From Euryodendron excelsum (lineage: Eukaryota; Streptophyta; Magnoliopsida; Ericales; Pentaphylacaceae): DNA of 64,000 nucleotides. The notes under the pieces were generated by a model. It made no database searches, was not told the origin of the DNA, and saw only the letters and a program-made list of their open reading frames with translations. A program made the translations under genes and the position numbers. Location: positions 24,889,001-24,953,000 of the forward strand of contig CM065388.1 in NCBI GenBank assembly GCA_033060915.1. Reading direction: 5' to 3'. Positions 33,828-47,278 of the stretch are shown here, in pieces. Numbering within the stretch: the stretch's first letter is position 1; each line of letters opens with the position of its first letter.

Positions 33828-35783
33828 AATGGGTTTCTTTCAAAAGCGTACAAGAAATGGGTGTTTTCACCTACTTTCTTTCTATCCCTTTTACTTTATG
33901 TCTCTAAATTGATGTTTACATTCCATTTTTGCTTAGAAGCTTTATGTTTTCCATAAAAATAATAGTCTTTTATTTCATCACGGTTATCTTATCTTCTCTT
34001 GGGAATGGTAGCTACTTTCTACGCAAGGGGCATGGTCTATCTTAGGGGTCAGTTTGACTTGAAGGGATGATAGCATGAGTTAACCACTCACCAAATGATC
34101 AGCTTTTCAGAGAAAGAGATGGTAAGGATGAGTGAGGATACTACCCAAAGGTAGCACTTGTAAGACTCTAAAGCTAAGCGATGTGTGGCCAGTTTATAAA
34201 AATGAAGAGGAGCCATCTTTCGCTTCCCTACATATAAATAAAAGGAATGAATCACTAAATAAATAAACAAATATGCTCATATTCCCTTTGTTTAACCCCT
34301 AGAACCTCGCAACAAATGAAGTTTTCTTCGTCAACCCTGGTCCAAGACTGTCCTCCCCACACTAGGGTTGACAACAGTTGAGCACTCTAGGAGTGGTGTC
34401 TACCTCTATCATGCTAGGATAGCGTCGAAAGCTCTATGGATCTATGGATCAAGCAATCTAATTCAAAGGGAAGAGAGGCCCTCATTTCATTTCCCATACA
34501 GTCAAAAGCAACCCTTTGCCAAACCTGTTGAGCCATCTATCATTCTCCCGAGAAAACCCCAACCTAGGGATCACCACCCACATTGGGTAGATTAAACCGC
34601 CAAGGACAAGGTCTACAGAAAAAGGGTCGAAGAATTAGTTGTTCCATAAAAGAAAAGAAAGGACAAAGTAAAGGAAAAAAGTTGCCAAGGGGCAAGAGGC
34701 CAAATAAATAAATAAATAAATCTATCTAAAGAAAGACCTGAAGAGCCATAATTGAGTCATCTTCAAGGACATAATAAGAGGATCAAATGAGAAGGGAGTC
34801 ATGTTTCTCTCAAAAAGCATATGGAAATGGTGAAAGAAAATGGTCATTTTCACCCTAAGAAGTATATGGTCAAAAGCAAGAAGGAAATTTAAAGGTGATC
34901 CTAGGTTGCGAAGAAACCCAGAAGAAACAATAGGTTCGAGCCTTTACTCTTTCTTGCAAAATCTTGAAACCATGGCCTACATTACAACCCTATTAAAGTC
35001 CTCTCTAATTGAAAGCAGATTGCTTGATCTAAATAAGCTAGATACGCTGCCAAAGCTAAAGAAGGATGCTAATCCTACTTAAAGTAGTCAAGGACGGTAT
35101 GGATCTAAACACTAGTGAAAACAACATCGAATTTGAGCTTACATATCGCATCGTTTCGAAGACCCCATAACCTAGCCTACATTACGGTTCCAAGCAAAGT
35201 CTCCTCGGATTGAAAGGACTGGCCACTTATCGCTTTACCAAAGGTCAGGCAAGCGGTCGCTAAAACCCCGAGAGTCGAGAGTTTCAGCTCAATAACCCGA
35301 TACACTAACCTCGAAGCAGAGAGCCGGAGGTGATCAAAAGGTTGAGAAAGGTGCGAAGTGCTATCATCCAATCAAGGTAGGGTTGAGCCAGAAGAGAGGC
35401 AAAATCCCCGACGAGGAAGGAGTTACCATTCCCAAGACTACCAGTCTAACAGCACCCTATGTCATTCTATTAACATATTTCTAACCCGTGCATATGTTAA
35501 AAAAAAAACAAATAGCATGGGCTTTGCACACACAGGGTATTACTCCCTATAGAAATAGAAGTCACTAACATCAACTCATGTAATAGGTACATAACACCAT
35601 CATCCACCTCATGCATTTGATCATATACTTAGCTAAAAAGATCGTAAATGTCTTTGTCTATCTATGCATCTGAATACCATAAATATTCACTTTTGTACAA
35701 AATATCAAAATAAAACTGTCTAACATAAATACATCTCAGGAATAGGGGCAAAAGAGGATCGGAGTCTCAACAAGGGGCATCTG
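33828..35783. other. E2 conserved non-coding spacer
   Basis: Same spacer as in E1 and E3. Holds an (AAAT)n stretch near 34704 and the ATGGCCTACATTACAACCCT block near 34972. The ORF at 34840-35082 shares residues with one in E1 (5183-5410) but the frame is not kept in E3, so it is not called. Confidence 0.65.
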
Positions 35784-36622
35784 TCACAGGTTAAAGTCGA
35801 TGTCATCTAGATCGAAATCCTCGAAACCCGGCATCGGAGGAGGCGGATAACTACTTGAAACACCGCCATCCTGCAAGGAAGATAGAATCGAAATCAGCTG
35901 CATACAAAAAGAACTAAGCAATAACAAAGCAAGAAGAAGCAGAGAAAGGATAACATACCCCCCACCTCCCAGCTGAGATTACTGAGCCGTCAGGGAAGCT
36001 ACCTTGGCCTGGTACTGATCCCGCTCCAACTGGTACTGATCTCTCTGGTCTCTCATAGTAGTAAACTCAGCATGGGGCACATATCCTCCAGCTCGGCACC
36101 ACAAGTCAACCACCTCCTGGCCTACCGCGTACCCGCCAACTACTTCCTCAAACCGGGTGAAGGCACCAACTGAATGAGCCCCAAAGTGTGCAAGATAATC
36201 TGTATCCAGAGGATGCAGGAACTCGGCACCTGGCTAACGCTCCTAGTAAGGGATAGGCACTCCCGCCACTAGGGCTCTAAACATATACTCCGCTGGAGCT
36301 CCTACTGATCGGAACTCCTCATGAAACTATCGCCAGTGTCGCTCCCCAAGATAGGACTCCTAAGTGTTATCACCGAGAAAAGCAGCTCTCAACAGGGACA
36401 ACGGGACCAAGTACTGGACTATCTCATAATGGACTGATCCAATGAAAGGCCGCCAGGTCACATCCCTCGCCTCAATCAGCTCTAGGTTAGCCCGAAGCAT
36501 CACAAAATCAGTAATCTCTGATCGCTAGGCTACCCGGTCATAAGCCTACCTCAAAGCACAAGGATAAAGATCATCCTCAACAACTGCAAGGCGACGAACA
36601 GGAAGGTACTCGTAGCTCCACC
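35784..36622 (-). pseudogene. E2 antisense PMD-like gene, 3' part
   Basis: The stop TGA is at 35784-35786. The last exon, 35784-35880, encodes an acidic, proline- and aspartate-rich tail. The inferred intron is 35881-35958 (78 bp; donor GTATGT, acceptor CTTGCAG). The main exon then starts at 35959 and carries a coiled-coil-like stretch (DQYQ repeats). An in-frame TAG at 36525-36527 is also found at the same codon in E3 but not in E1. Interrupted at 36622 by E3; continues at 55695. Confidence 0.72.
36618..36622 (+). repeat. E3 target-site duplication CCACC, left copy
   Basis: Perfect match to 55690-55694; PMD coding continues across the pair. Confidence 0.95.
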
Positions 36623-36825
36623 TGTAAGCACCCCATTTTTTACTGCTCGACAGTCTACACTCTGTCCAGACTTGTGTTCAAGTCATTATGGGCATATTCC
36701 AACTGAAACCAACTTTCTAAGTCCAAATCCTGTTTCTTCATCGCTTTGCAGGCCCACCAGACCCAAATAGAGGCAAAATGACCGAAATGCCCTCAGGGGC
36801 ATTATTCTCTCCAATTCCAATTCCA

Positions 36826-38135
36826 ACCCCTCTCTCGAGACAGTTTATTCCTCGAGACAGTTCCTAATCAGGCATGTCTTTTCGAAGACGATAAGTCCCA
36901 TTTTCAATCCCTCTCAAGAGACAGTTTATTCCTCGAGACGGTTCCAAATCAGGCCCGTCTTTTTGAAGACGATAAGTCCCCTTTTCCAATCCCTCTCTCA
37001 AGATAGTTTATTTCTCAAGACAGTTCCAAATCAAGCACGTCTTTTCAAAGGCGATAAGTCCCCTTTCTAATCCCTTTCTCGAGACGGTTCCAAATCAGGC
37101 ACATCTTTTTGAAGACCATAAGTCCCCTTTCCAATCCCTCTCTCGAGACAGTTTATTCCTCGAGACGGTTCCAAATCAGGCATGTCTTTTCGAAGACGAT
37201 AAGTCCCCTTTTCAATCCCTCTCTCGAGACAGTTTATTCCTCGAGACGGTCTGAGTAGCGAAAATACTCGTAAACATCACAACCGTCCGAGTAGCAAAAA
37301 TACTCGTAAACAGGTCGACATAGGAAATTGCCAGCAAACCCCTGTGTCACGACGACAGCCGTTAGAGCGGTGGAAACACTCAAAACCCAGGTCAACACCA
37401 GTACCTGCTAGCCCACTTATGTGAAAAATGACCAAACTGCCTCTCGGGCCTTTACCGAGACTTTTCAATCAAGATGACCATTTTGCCCCTGGGCATCCGA
37501 ACGCACTGAGAACCACACCGGCTCTGGGTGTCAAACTGGTAACCTCCCGAGAATGCTTCTTATAGTATTCTCAACCTTTCCTTAACTTTTCGGATCATTC
37601 CGAGTCAGTTTCGGCCAACCCAGTACAAAATGACCATTTTGCCCTTGGAGGGCCGGTCTCCTTTTCCGACCACACCGCCTCTGGGTATCAAACCGGTAAC
37701 CTTCTGAGACTACTTTTTATAGTGTTCTCAACCTCCCGTTACCTTTTTGGATCATTCCGAGTTAGTTTTGGCAAACCCGGTACAAAATGACCTTTTTGCC
37801 CCTAGTGGGCCGATCTCCTTTTCCGACCACACCGGCTCTGGGTATCAAACCAGTAATCCTCTGAGATTACTTCTTATAGTATTCTCAACCTTCCTCTATC
37901 CTTCTGGATCATTCCAAGTCAATTCCAGCAAACTCGGTGTGAAATGACCGTTTTGCCCCTGGTGGGCCGGTCACCTCTTCTGACCATACCGGCTCTGCGT
38001 ATCAAATCGAAAACCTTTGGGAACATTCTGAATAATGTTTCCAAATCTTAAGTCTTCTTCCAAGACAGTCCAAGTCCGTCCCCGCAGCTTCTCGATCCGA
38101 TTGACCATTTTACCCCTAAAGGCCCGGTCAACCCT
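36826..38135. repeat. U3 tandem-repeat zone of E3 5' LTR
   Basis: Five to six units of 83-90 bp at 36826-37252, each with CTCGAGACAGTTTATTCCTC and a CGTCTT-TTCG-AAGACG hairpin; three R2-type units up to 37385; then over four 155-bp units with anchors near 37477, 37628, 37788 and 37943. Confidence 0.88.
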
Positions 38136-38483
38136 TCCGACACATCCTATCCTCATTTTTCAAGTCAAATACCTCTGGGACACTATTTTAAGTGTTCCTG
38201 CTCTTTTCTGGCCTTCTGGGTCATTCCTGGTCTTTCAAACTCCTTCCCTAGCTTTCCGGAGTCACTCCTAGTAAAGCCAGGCTAAAAATTGCATGGTAGT
38301 CACTAGTACAGGCACCCAAATCTAGTCAAAGATACGTTGCTTGCCGACTTTAAACATTTCCTAAATGGCTGGCGCCACTAGCAGTGGCGCCAAGCCAAAA
38401 AATGTCCTGGCGCCACTAGGAGTGGCGCTAGTGGAAAGTTTGGCCTAGCGCCACTGCAACAGGCGCCAGTGTTGTCCAACCTC

Positions 38484-38491
38484 TATAAATA
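38484..38491 (+). promoter_or_regulatory. E3 5' LTR TATA box
   Basis: TATAAATA followed by CAAAGCCTC. The 3' LTR counterpart is mutated. Confidence 0.7.
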
Positions 38492-39059
38492 CAAAGCCTC
38501 TTCCAGCGTGAAGGAGGTTCGCAAACTCAGTCTAATAATCATATATTTCAATATACAGAGCTCGTGCACTCCCTAAACCCTAGTTCCCTAGGTTTTCCAA
38601 ACCCTAGCCTTCTATACACTCATACACACCCCCATACACTCATACACTAGCCTTCAACCCTCCTTTGAAGACCTGAAGGGCTGCAATCTAAAGTTTGAAG
38701 ACAACTCTTGAAGATTGAAGACGAAGATCAAGACGAAGACAAGCAAGGCGCGCAAAATAAACAAGACATACGGTAGGTTTTCTATTTAAATTTTGGCATT
38801 CTCCCCTCTCTCTTCTCTCTCCTAACCCACTTGAGTTTTCTCTATTTTAATCCCCCATCTCTTTCCCCCCCTTTTTTTGCATGCTTGAAACAAGGGGACT
38901 CCAGGTCCATGTGTAGGATTACATTATCAGAGGGTTATCGTGTCGGGGGCTTTCCTTTAGGCTAACCGAAGACCACGTGGGTCCGGCCCCCTTAATTATG
39001 TGGTGAAACCTTAACCTTGTATCTTCACGACCCCAAAATTGCATTGTGCATATCATGAT

Positions 39060-40830
39060 CATGCATCTTTCAAAAATCGTTTTCAAACTTGTTTTCAAAG
39101 TCACAATCCTAGGGTGATTCTAGCATTTCTATGGCTATGGTTGCTTTAGGAAAGTGTTACATTTAAAGTGACCAACATGGTCCATATTTTCAACCTTTCT
39201 TGTTTTCCAAAACCACTTTCTTAAAGTGGTTCTAGCCTTCTTATGGTTAGAATTTCTTTAGAAAAGTGAGATGTTTTTATACCTTATAAAAACTCTCTTT
39301 TCAAATCCCTCCTCCTAAAAATCTCTTTTCCAACATGCTTTCCAAAAGCTCCTCTTTCCAAAATTGTTCTCTAAAAACTCTTTTCAAAACTTTCCTGTTT
39401 CAACTCCTTTCTAAAACGCTCTCTTCAAAGTCCACTTTCCAAAAGCATGCCCTAGGTCTCATTCCTAGAAAAACTCTCTCCAAAAATCTTTCCAAAAACT
39501 CTCTTTTCAAAATCTCCCTTCTAGAAACTCCCCTCTAGGATTTTCCTTGTAAAATCTTCGTTTCCAAAAACGCACTTTCCAAAAACTCTTTCCTTAGTGC
39601 CCAAGTCAAGCCCTAGAACCCACCATTAGGAAACTCTAATTCTCTTTCCAAAAACATGGTTTTCAAACTTGTCTTAAAACCTAAGTTTCTAAAACCTCTT
39701 GTTTTCTACATCCAAACTATACACATTTCCAAAACCTCTTTTCTATGTCAAAATTATAATTTTCCAAATCTAGGGTTTCTAGAAATTTCCTTTTCCAAAT
39801 CCTTGTCAAATCAAAATTTTCCTTTAGGACACCAAATCCAATCTTCCCGTTTAGGAAACTAGATCCCGTCCTTCGTTTTTAGAAACAAAATCAAACCTTT
39901 GCTTTTAGAAACCAAATCGAATCCCTTCCTAATCCAAACCTTTCTTAATTCAACTCCTTCATAATTTCCTACCTTCCTAAACCATAAGTTTCCTAAACCT
40001 AAACTTCAAATCTTTCCTTAAATTTCAAAATCCAAATCTTTCCTAAATCGAATCCTTCCTAATCTTCTCATTTCCTAAATCTCAAGTTTCCAAAACTTGA
40101 ACATAAAAATCTTTTCTAAATTTTAAAACTCAATTTCCACATCCTTCCTAATTCCGCCCCTTTCCAAATCTTAACTATCCTAACCTAAGTTTTCAAGCCT
40201 TTGTTAAATTCAAACTTTCCCTAATCTCAAGATTTTCTAAAACTCTAAAACTTTCCAAATCTAAAACCTTTCTAAACTCAAAGCTTTCTTAAATCAAGAC
40301 TTTCTTAAGTTGAAACTTCCCTATTTCAAAACTATCTAAACTCAAAACTTTCCAATTTTCAAAACTTCCCTATTTCAAAACTTTCCAAATTCTAAACTTT
40401 CCAACTTTTAAAACTTCCTAATTTCAAAACCTTTCCTAAAACAACACTTTCCTAAGTTGAAACTTTCCTAATTCAAAACTTTCCTAGGTTGAAACTTTCT
40501 TAATTCAAAACTTTCCTAATTTCGAAACTTTCTTAACTTGAAAATTTTCCAAAAATGAAACTTTCCAAAAATGAAACTTTCCTAATTCGAACCTTTCCTA
40601 ATTCCATTTTTTCTCCAATCTTCCAAGTCCAAGTATTCAAGTCAATTTTTCTCCAAAATCCTTCCAAGTCAAATCCAATCTTTCTTTTTGAAGTCTTTAA
40701 GTCTAGGTTTCCTAAAATTGAGTTTTCCAAAGTCAAGTCTTTTCAAATCTTTCAATCAAAGTTCAATTTCTCAATCTTCTAATCCAATTTTCAATTCAAT
40801 CTCTTTCTTCGAATCCAACAATCTCTTTTC
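39060..40830 (+). repeat. G-poor low-complexity R/U5 segment of E3 5' LTR
   Basis: The same AAACTTTCC-rich field. Short frames on both strands here carry no conserved domain. Confidence 0.8.
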
Positions 40831-41688
40831 AATCGGACTCTTGTCCGAACTACGACTGACCTGATTCCTCCAAAAGAATACCTAGGCAACCCTCATGGGT
40901 GCGGTCACAACTTCTTTCAAATTTCAAATTTCGTCACATTTTCCAAATCTCAAATTCTACAATTTTTTTTCTTTCAAATCTCTAATCTATTTTCAAACTT
41001 CCAATTTCAAATTTCTATTTCCAAATTTCTATTTCAAGTTTTTCAAACTTTCCAATTTCAATTCCATCTCTTCAAATTTATTTTCAAATCAAATCAATCT
41101 CTTTCCAAATCCATTTTTCAGTTCTCTTTCCTTGCACTTGCTTATCATACATCATGTTAGTTCCTTTTCAAAGCATTCTTTTTCAAAGTGGATAAGATTG
41201 AACATTAGTTAGTTAAAGACTCTCATAGGTGAATTTAGGGTAGATTGACATGTAGGTACCGAATGGGCGGGGTAGGGTGATGGCTTAGTACGTCTTCCCT
41301 ACACGTAACCAACCTCCGAACCTTGGATCACTGATTTCAAAGACCAAAAACGAAGTTATTTTTCAAAAAGGGCTAAATATTTTCTAAAGGTTGCCAAACA
41401 ACCTGTTTTCTTAAAAACCCTCTCTTGAGGAGATATTTTCAAAAACCTTTTTTCAAAAACCCTAAGTGTAGTTTTCGAATTATGCTTAGTTTTTAGGTGG
41501 CCTAACTCACCTTAATCAAGTTAGGTAGCGACTCCAAACTTTTTTCAAAAGCCCTTTATTCAACTCAATTTTCAATTCAAACCTAGTCACACTCATTCTT
41601 CTAGGAGGGTGAGTTCTAATGAGAGAGTACAGCATTTTTCCCGCCTGTGTGAGTATTCCTCGAATCCGAAAAATCTAGGCGCGACAGT

Positions 41689-41706
41689 TGGGACTCCGCT
41701 AGGGAC
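41689..41706 (+). promoter_or_regulatory. E3 primer-binding site, one base short
   Basis: TGGGACTCCGCTAGGGAC: compared with E2 the C after TGG is lost and one G has become A. Probably post-insertion decay. Confidence 0.75.
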
Positions 41707-43251
41707 ACTAAGATGGTTAGGCCGTAGTCATGTCTCTTTACCCTTTACCTATGTAGAGTCTTCAATTAATTTGGTTCAATCCTATTCACTTTAAATTTTT
41801 AAAACTAAATTTTCAAAATTATTTTCACAAAAACATGCATTTATTCATATTATCTTGTATTATGTTTGTCATTCGCATACTAACACTTGCATCTTTGTTT
41901 TGTAGGTGCGCTTTTTGCTTAAGTTTTATTAACTGCTATGCATGAATGTGATGAACAGGATGAATGGGAGTTGTTAGGCTCTTTCTTCCACTTTTAAAAA
42001 TTACATACACACTGCATGTGCACCTGCATTCTGCATACTTGCATTATTACCCTGATATGTCATTTCTAGTTAGAAAGGGGGAACAGTATATTGGTTGTGG
42101 GCAAGATGCTGTGTCAGTTTCTTCGCCTACGGCCTCTTGATGGTTCCCCCGCTCGGATCACCAACCAATCATGGCACCACCTCAGGGAGTAGGCCTAGGT
42201 TTGAAGATTCGGGGACCGAGCCTTTTTAGGACGCATTAGTCAACCTTCAACCTCATACTCATATAGACACCATGCATAGCCGAACCTCTGCCAGATTTAA
42301 GACACGTGCACTGTTTTCCAAAACCATGGAGGAAAGGGCGACTGCTCTTACTTTCATTTATACCTGCTTATCCCTGTTGTTATAATGCCTGCATTCATAT
42401 TGTTATAATGCATGTTTAACTGCTCATGTATGCACGTTTACCTTGCTAGTGCATTCTCTTTCTTTATACTCTTCGCATACCCATATTCATGCATTCAATA
42501 TTCCATATCAAGACAAGAGTTCCAAGTAACTCAAGTCACTGCATTCTCATGCATATGATCAACCCATTGAGAGTGACACCAAACTCACTCTCCCTTGCAT
42601 TAAACCTACCTAAACCCTAAGGGTTCCCACGTAACCCTAAGGACTCATTGCATGCATCTCAATTCATTCCATAAGAGGGGCCCCAATCCCTCTATGCTCA
42701 CGGAGATAGGATTGCCATGAAGACAAGGGGCAACCAATCAACAAGGTCTCTCAACGACCTCTTCAACATCAAGTCCAGGGAAGACGAATCTGAAGACTCA
42801 AGAGTAGTTTAGGGTTTTCCTTTGTAAAAGTAGATAGACGGAAGTCTAAAGGAAAATGTTCCCCCTTCCCCTATTAAAATGTATTTCAATTCATTTGTAT
42901 CTTGAACCCAAAATTTAATGTACTTCTTTACTTGTAGGAATGAATGCATGGATGGCTGAAGGTTCCTACCTGACGGTAAAGTGTCTGCATACAGGGGTAA
43001 ATCCCCTATCTCCAAAAGTGGGCCAATACATCATGATTAGTTTCCCTCTTAAAGAGGGACACTCTAGGACATGCATTGTAATAAAGCTCTCTAAAACCAT
43101 AAATTGACTTGTGATTTGTGTTTTGGTCTTCTTCTTTCTCTCTTTTTATTTTTCATTTAAAGAGGTCACCCTGCACTGAGTCAACATTTCTCCCAAAAAG
43201 GGGCAGCATCCACCTAGGGATCCTATTATCACTCGGCAAATAGCATCATTG
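41707..43251 (+). other. E3 leader
   Basis: Aligns with E2 30281-31823 along its length. The pre-gag acceptor is damaged (ATTTAAAGAGG near 43155, where E2 has ATTTACAG). No ORF conserved with E2. Confidence 0.6.
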
Positions 43252-45247
43252 ATGGCTGCTAACCCTGAAGAATCCTCTCAAGTCTCTCGAGAGGAAATCA
43301 ACGAAATGAGGACTAAGATGGATGAGATGCTCAAACTCTGGCCATGAAGGATGCTACTATAGTCTCGTCATCATCTATGACTTCATCCAAAGACCTTGAA
43401 CCCACTAATCCAAGGATCATGCTTCAGTCCGACAATGTTAGGAGGACTAAGGAAGACGCCAAAGGGGTCAATACTGAAGAAGAAGAGACCATATTGCTTT
43501 CACCTGCTATAAAGAAGGTTTCTCTAGACCCTCTCAGTCTGAAAATCCAAGGATTGGAAGATTCGTTACGAAGTCTCCATGGCCACAATACTTACGGGTT
43601 CACTTCCTATGATGAGCGCTGTTTCTTCCCTGACCACCTGAGACCTGCTAAGTTTAAAATGCCTAACTTTCAGAAGTACGACAGTACCGGTAACCCTGTT
43701 GCTCATCTTTGTCTATATGCTGGAGTGCTAAGTGGACATGGCAACGATCCGAAGCTCCTTATGCAACTATTCCAACACGGTCTCACAGGGTTTGCTTTAC
43801 AGTGGTTTGCTCGTCTGGACTTGAGGAAGATCACAACCTGGATGGAGCTAGTTAATGCGTTCAAAGCCCAATACCGTCACAACATCGACCTCACTTCCGA
43901 TCGATGGTCCTTGATGACGATGAGCAAGGGTGAGAAGGAGAGCTTTAAAGCCTATGCCCTAAGATGGAGGGAGGCCGCTGCACAAGTAAACCCCCCGCTG
44001 GAGGAGAAGGAGTATGTACAACTGTTTGTACATACTTTTCAAGGTATATTCTACGAGAAGCTCTGCACAAGCGTAGGAAATAGCTTTTCCAAACTTATCA
44101 TGCAGGGAGAGATGATAGAAAACGGCCTCAAGACAGGAAGAATTACGAATCCCTATGCCAAGACCGGAGAAAATACCGCTAACATAGCCAAAAAGGTGGC
44201 CACTATAAGGGGCATGATCAGGAAGGAAAGTGAAGTGTCTGCTATTTTGCCTAGCCAACCACCCCAATACCGTCCCCCGCTACAATCACCGCCAGTCCTG
44301 CCCTTACCCATATTGACCATGCTTGTTCCTACCTTTAACTGTGGCCCCATAGGGCACGACCCAACTTTAATAGACCTGCTCGACGCATTTGTTCTTTCAA
44401 CACCTTAGCCTGCACCCAAACCGAGGCTCACCATAGCCTTCTGAAGAATAACATTTTGAAGCCCATCCCTACTCGCCCGTTGCCAAGCTCTCTGCCCCCG
44501 ACCTTTAATGCCACTCTTACATGTGAATACCATTCAGATGGCCAGGGGCACGACACCGAAAGCTGCTTTGCTCTCAAGCATAAGATCCAAGACCTGATCG
44601 ATAATAAGACCATTGATCTACAGCCGGTAAAACCTGCTCCTACTCCCAATGTGACCACTAAACCTCTGCCGAATCACACCGTCAATATGATACTAGTAGA
44701 GATGGAAGACGAGGGAGAATTCAACGAGCTCGAGGTCGAAGGTTATGAGAACGATTGGGAGGCCGATAAAGAAAATGACTGGGAAGAAGATTTCCCACTA
44801 TGCCTAATTTATCTCCATAACCCTGATGAGATGCCTGACGCTTCTGACTGGCCCATTGATGAGCATGTGTTCCCGAAGGGAGAACATATTGAAATCATAA
44901 CTACCGATGGATGGGGTGATGAATTTCTACACTTGAGGTATGCAGTAGCTGAACGTCAATTACTAGAGAACCCTTGGCCAGCAACTAAGTACAACTATGG
45001 AGACATGGGATGGGAGCTAGAAAAGTCAAGAGAACAAACAAAGCCATTCGAATTAGAGGGTGGTGAGCTGGTCACCCTGTTTATAGAAGAACCCACTGCA
45101 ACGAACAAAAGGGAGGCTGACAACCGCATCAACAGTGTCCACATCTTTGGAGCTCTAGATGAAGCCTTTGCTTGTCTCGCTTTAGCCGAGGATCTGGGTC
45201 GCGAATAGAGCATCGAAGATATGGGAATCATCCCAAGGCCGTACTAA
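43252..45247 (+). pseudogene. gag: E3 gag (two frameshifts and one stop)
   Basis: Same protein as E2 gag with independent damage. ATG at 43252; a 10-bp deletion near 43334 shifts the frame; an open stretch at 43344-44408 (354 codons) carries the Retrotrans_gag domain; a 1-bp loss near 44350 shifts again; an open stretch to 45208 carries the zinc knuckle (CEYH..GHDTESC) and acidic tail; a TGG-to-TAG change stops it 13 codons early, and the ancestral TAA is at 45245-45247. None of these is shared with E2, so the source gag was probably intact when both copies moved. Confidence 0.9.
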
Positions 45248-47278
45248 AATGGGTTCCTTGCACAAGCGTACAAGAAAGGGGTGTTTACACTCACTTTCTT
45301 TCTATCCTTTTTACTTCATGTCTTTAAATTAATGTTTACATTCTGTTTTTTTTAAGAACTCTGTGCTTGCCATAAAATTGATAATCGTAATCAAGTAATA
45401 GTCTTTTATCCCATTGTTGTTGTCTTATCATCTTTTGGGAATGGTGGCTACCTTCTACATAAGGGGCACGGTTTGTCGTATGGAATGATCCAACTTGAAG
45501 GGATGATAGCATAAGTTAACCACTCACCAAATGATCAGCTTTCGAGAGAGAGAGAGGATAGGGATGAGTGAGGATACTACCCAAAGGCAGCACTTGCAGG
45601 ACTCCGAAGCTAAGCGATGGGTGGCCAATTTATCAAAATGAAGAGGAGCCATTTTTCACTTCCCCATATATAATAAAAAGAATAAATAACTAAATAAATA
45701 AACAAATGTGCTCATATTCCCTTTGCTCAACCCCTAGTGCCTCGCGGAAAGTGAAAATTTTCTTTGTCAACCTCGGTCCAAGACTGTCCTCCCTATACTA
45801 GGGCAGACAATATTTGAGAACTCTAGGAATGGTATCTACCCCCGTTGTGCTAAGGCAGCAATGAAAGCTCTATAGATCAAGCAATCTAATTCAAAGTGAA
45901 GAGAGGCCCTCATTTCATTTCTCATACAGTCAAAAGCAACCCCTTGCCAAACCCGTTGAGCCACTTATCCTTTCTTAACAAAACCCCAACTTAGGGATCA
46001 CTACCCACACTGGGTATATTGAACTACCAAGGAAAAGGTTTAAGGGAAAAAGGTTAAAGAATTGTTTCGTTTCATAAAAGAAAAGAAAAGAAATAGAATG
46101 AAAAAGCAAAGGAAAGGAGTTGCCAAGAGGAAAAAGACCAAAAAAAAAAAAAAAATCCTTTAATGAAAGGCTTGAAGAAAATCATGACTGAGTCATCTAC
46201 AAAAGCATGATAAGAAGGTCAAATGAGAAGAAAGTCATGTCTATCTCAAAAAGGTATACAAAAAGGGTGAAAGAACAAGGTCATTTTCACCCTGAGAAGT
46301 ATGTGGCCAAAAGCAAGAATGAAATTTAAAGGTGATCCTAGGTTACAAGGAAACCCAGTAGAAACAATAGGTTTGAGCCTTTACCCTTTTCTTGCAAAAT
46401 TCCGAAACCATGGCCTACATTACAACCCTATTAAAGTCCCCTCTGATTGAAAACAGATTGCTTGATCTAAATGAGCTAGACACGCTGCCAAAGCTAAAAA
46501 AGAATGCTAATCCTACTGAAAAGTAATTAAGGATGGTATGGATTTAAACCCTATTGAAAACGACATCAAATTTAAGCCTGCATATCTCGTTATTTCTAAA
46601 AGCTCCATAACCTAGCCTACATTACAGTCCCAAACGAAGTCTCCTCGGATTGAAATGACTAGCCACTTATCGTTCTGCCAAAGGTCAGGTAAGCTGTTGC
46701 TAAAATCTCGAGAGTCAAGAGTCTCAGCCCAATAATCCTATACACTAACCCTAAGATAGAAAGTTGGAGGCGATCAAGAGGTTGAGAAAGGTGCGAAGTG
46801 CTATCATACAATCAAAGTAAGGTTGAGCCAGAGGAGAGGCTAGACTCCCAAGGAGGAGGGAGTTACCATTCCCAAGACTACAAGTCTAACAACACCTTGT
46901 GTCATTCTATTAACATATTTCTAACTTGTGCATACGTTAAAAAAAAAAGAAAATAAAAAATAATAATAATAATAAATAATAAAATAAAAAATAATAAAAA
47001 ATAAATCAGCATGGGTTTTGCACATATAGGATATAACTCCTTGTAGAAATAGAAGTCACCAACATTAACTCATGTAATAGATATCTACCATCATCATACA
47101 TCACATGCATCTGATCATATGTCTAGCTGCAAAGATCATAAATATATCTGTCTGTCCATGCATCTAAATACCATAGATATCTATTTTTGTACAAAACATC
47201 AGAATAAAACTGTCTAACATAAATACAACTCAGGGACAAGGGGCAAAGGAGGATTAGAGTCTCTACAAGGGACGTCTA
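45248..47278. other. E3 conserved non-coding spacer
   Basis: Longest version of the spacer (2.03 kb), partly from simple repeats: poly-A near 46140 and an AAT-rich stretch near 46940-47005. No pol-like frame on either strand. Confidence 0.65.
46938..47005. repeat. AAT/AAAAT-rich microsatellite
   Basis: Runs of AAT, AAAAAT and AAAAT following a poly-A stretch. E2 has only a short poly-A at the same place, so this grew after the copies separated. Confidence 0.85.

Larger units (their letters stand above)
36623..41686 (+). mobile_element. E3 5' LTR (5,064 bp)
   Basis: TGTAAGCACC to GCGCGACA, intact termini. U3 1.86 kb; GGCGCC words 38370-38470; TATA at 38484; G-poor field about 39060-40830; conserved 3' block from about 40830. 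Confidence 0.96.

Noticed and set aside
41687..45247. E3 5' LTR being the 3' LTR of an element at 25240-41686
   Set aside because: It is followed by its own PBS, leader and gag, and CCACC duplications pair 36618 with 55690, so it belongs to E3, not to E2.
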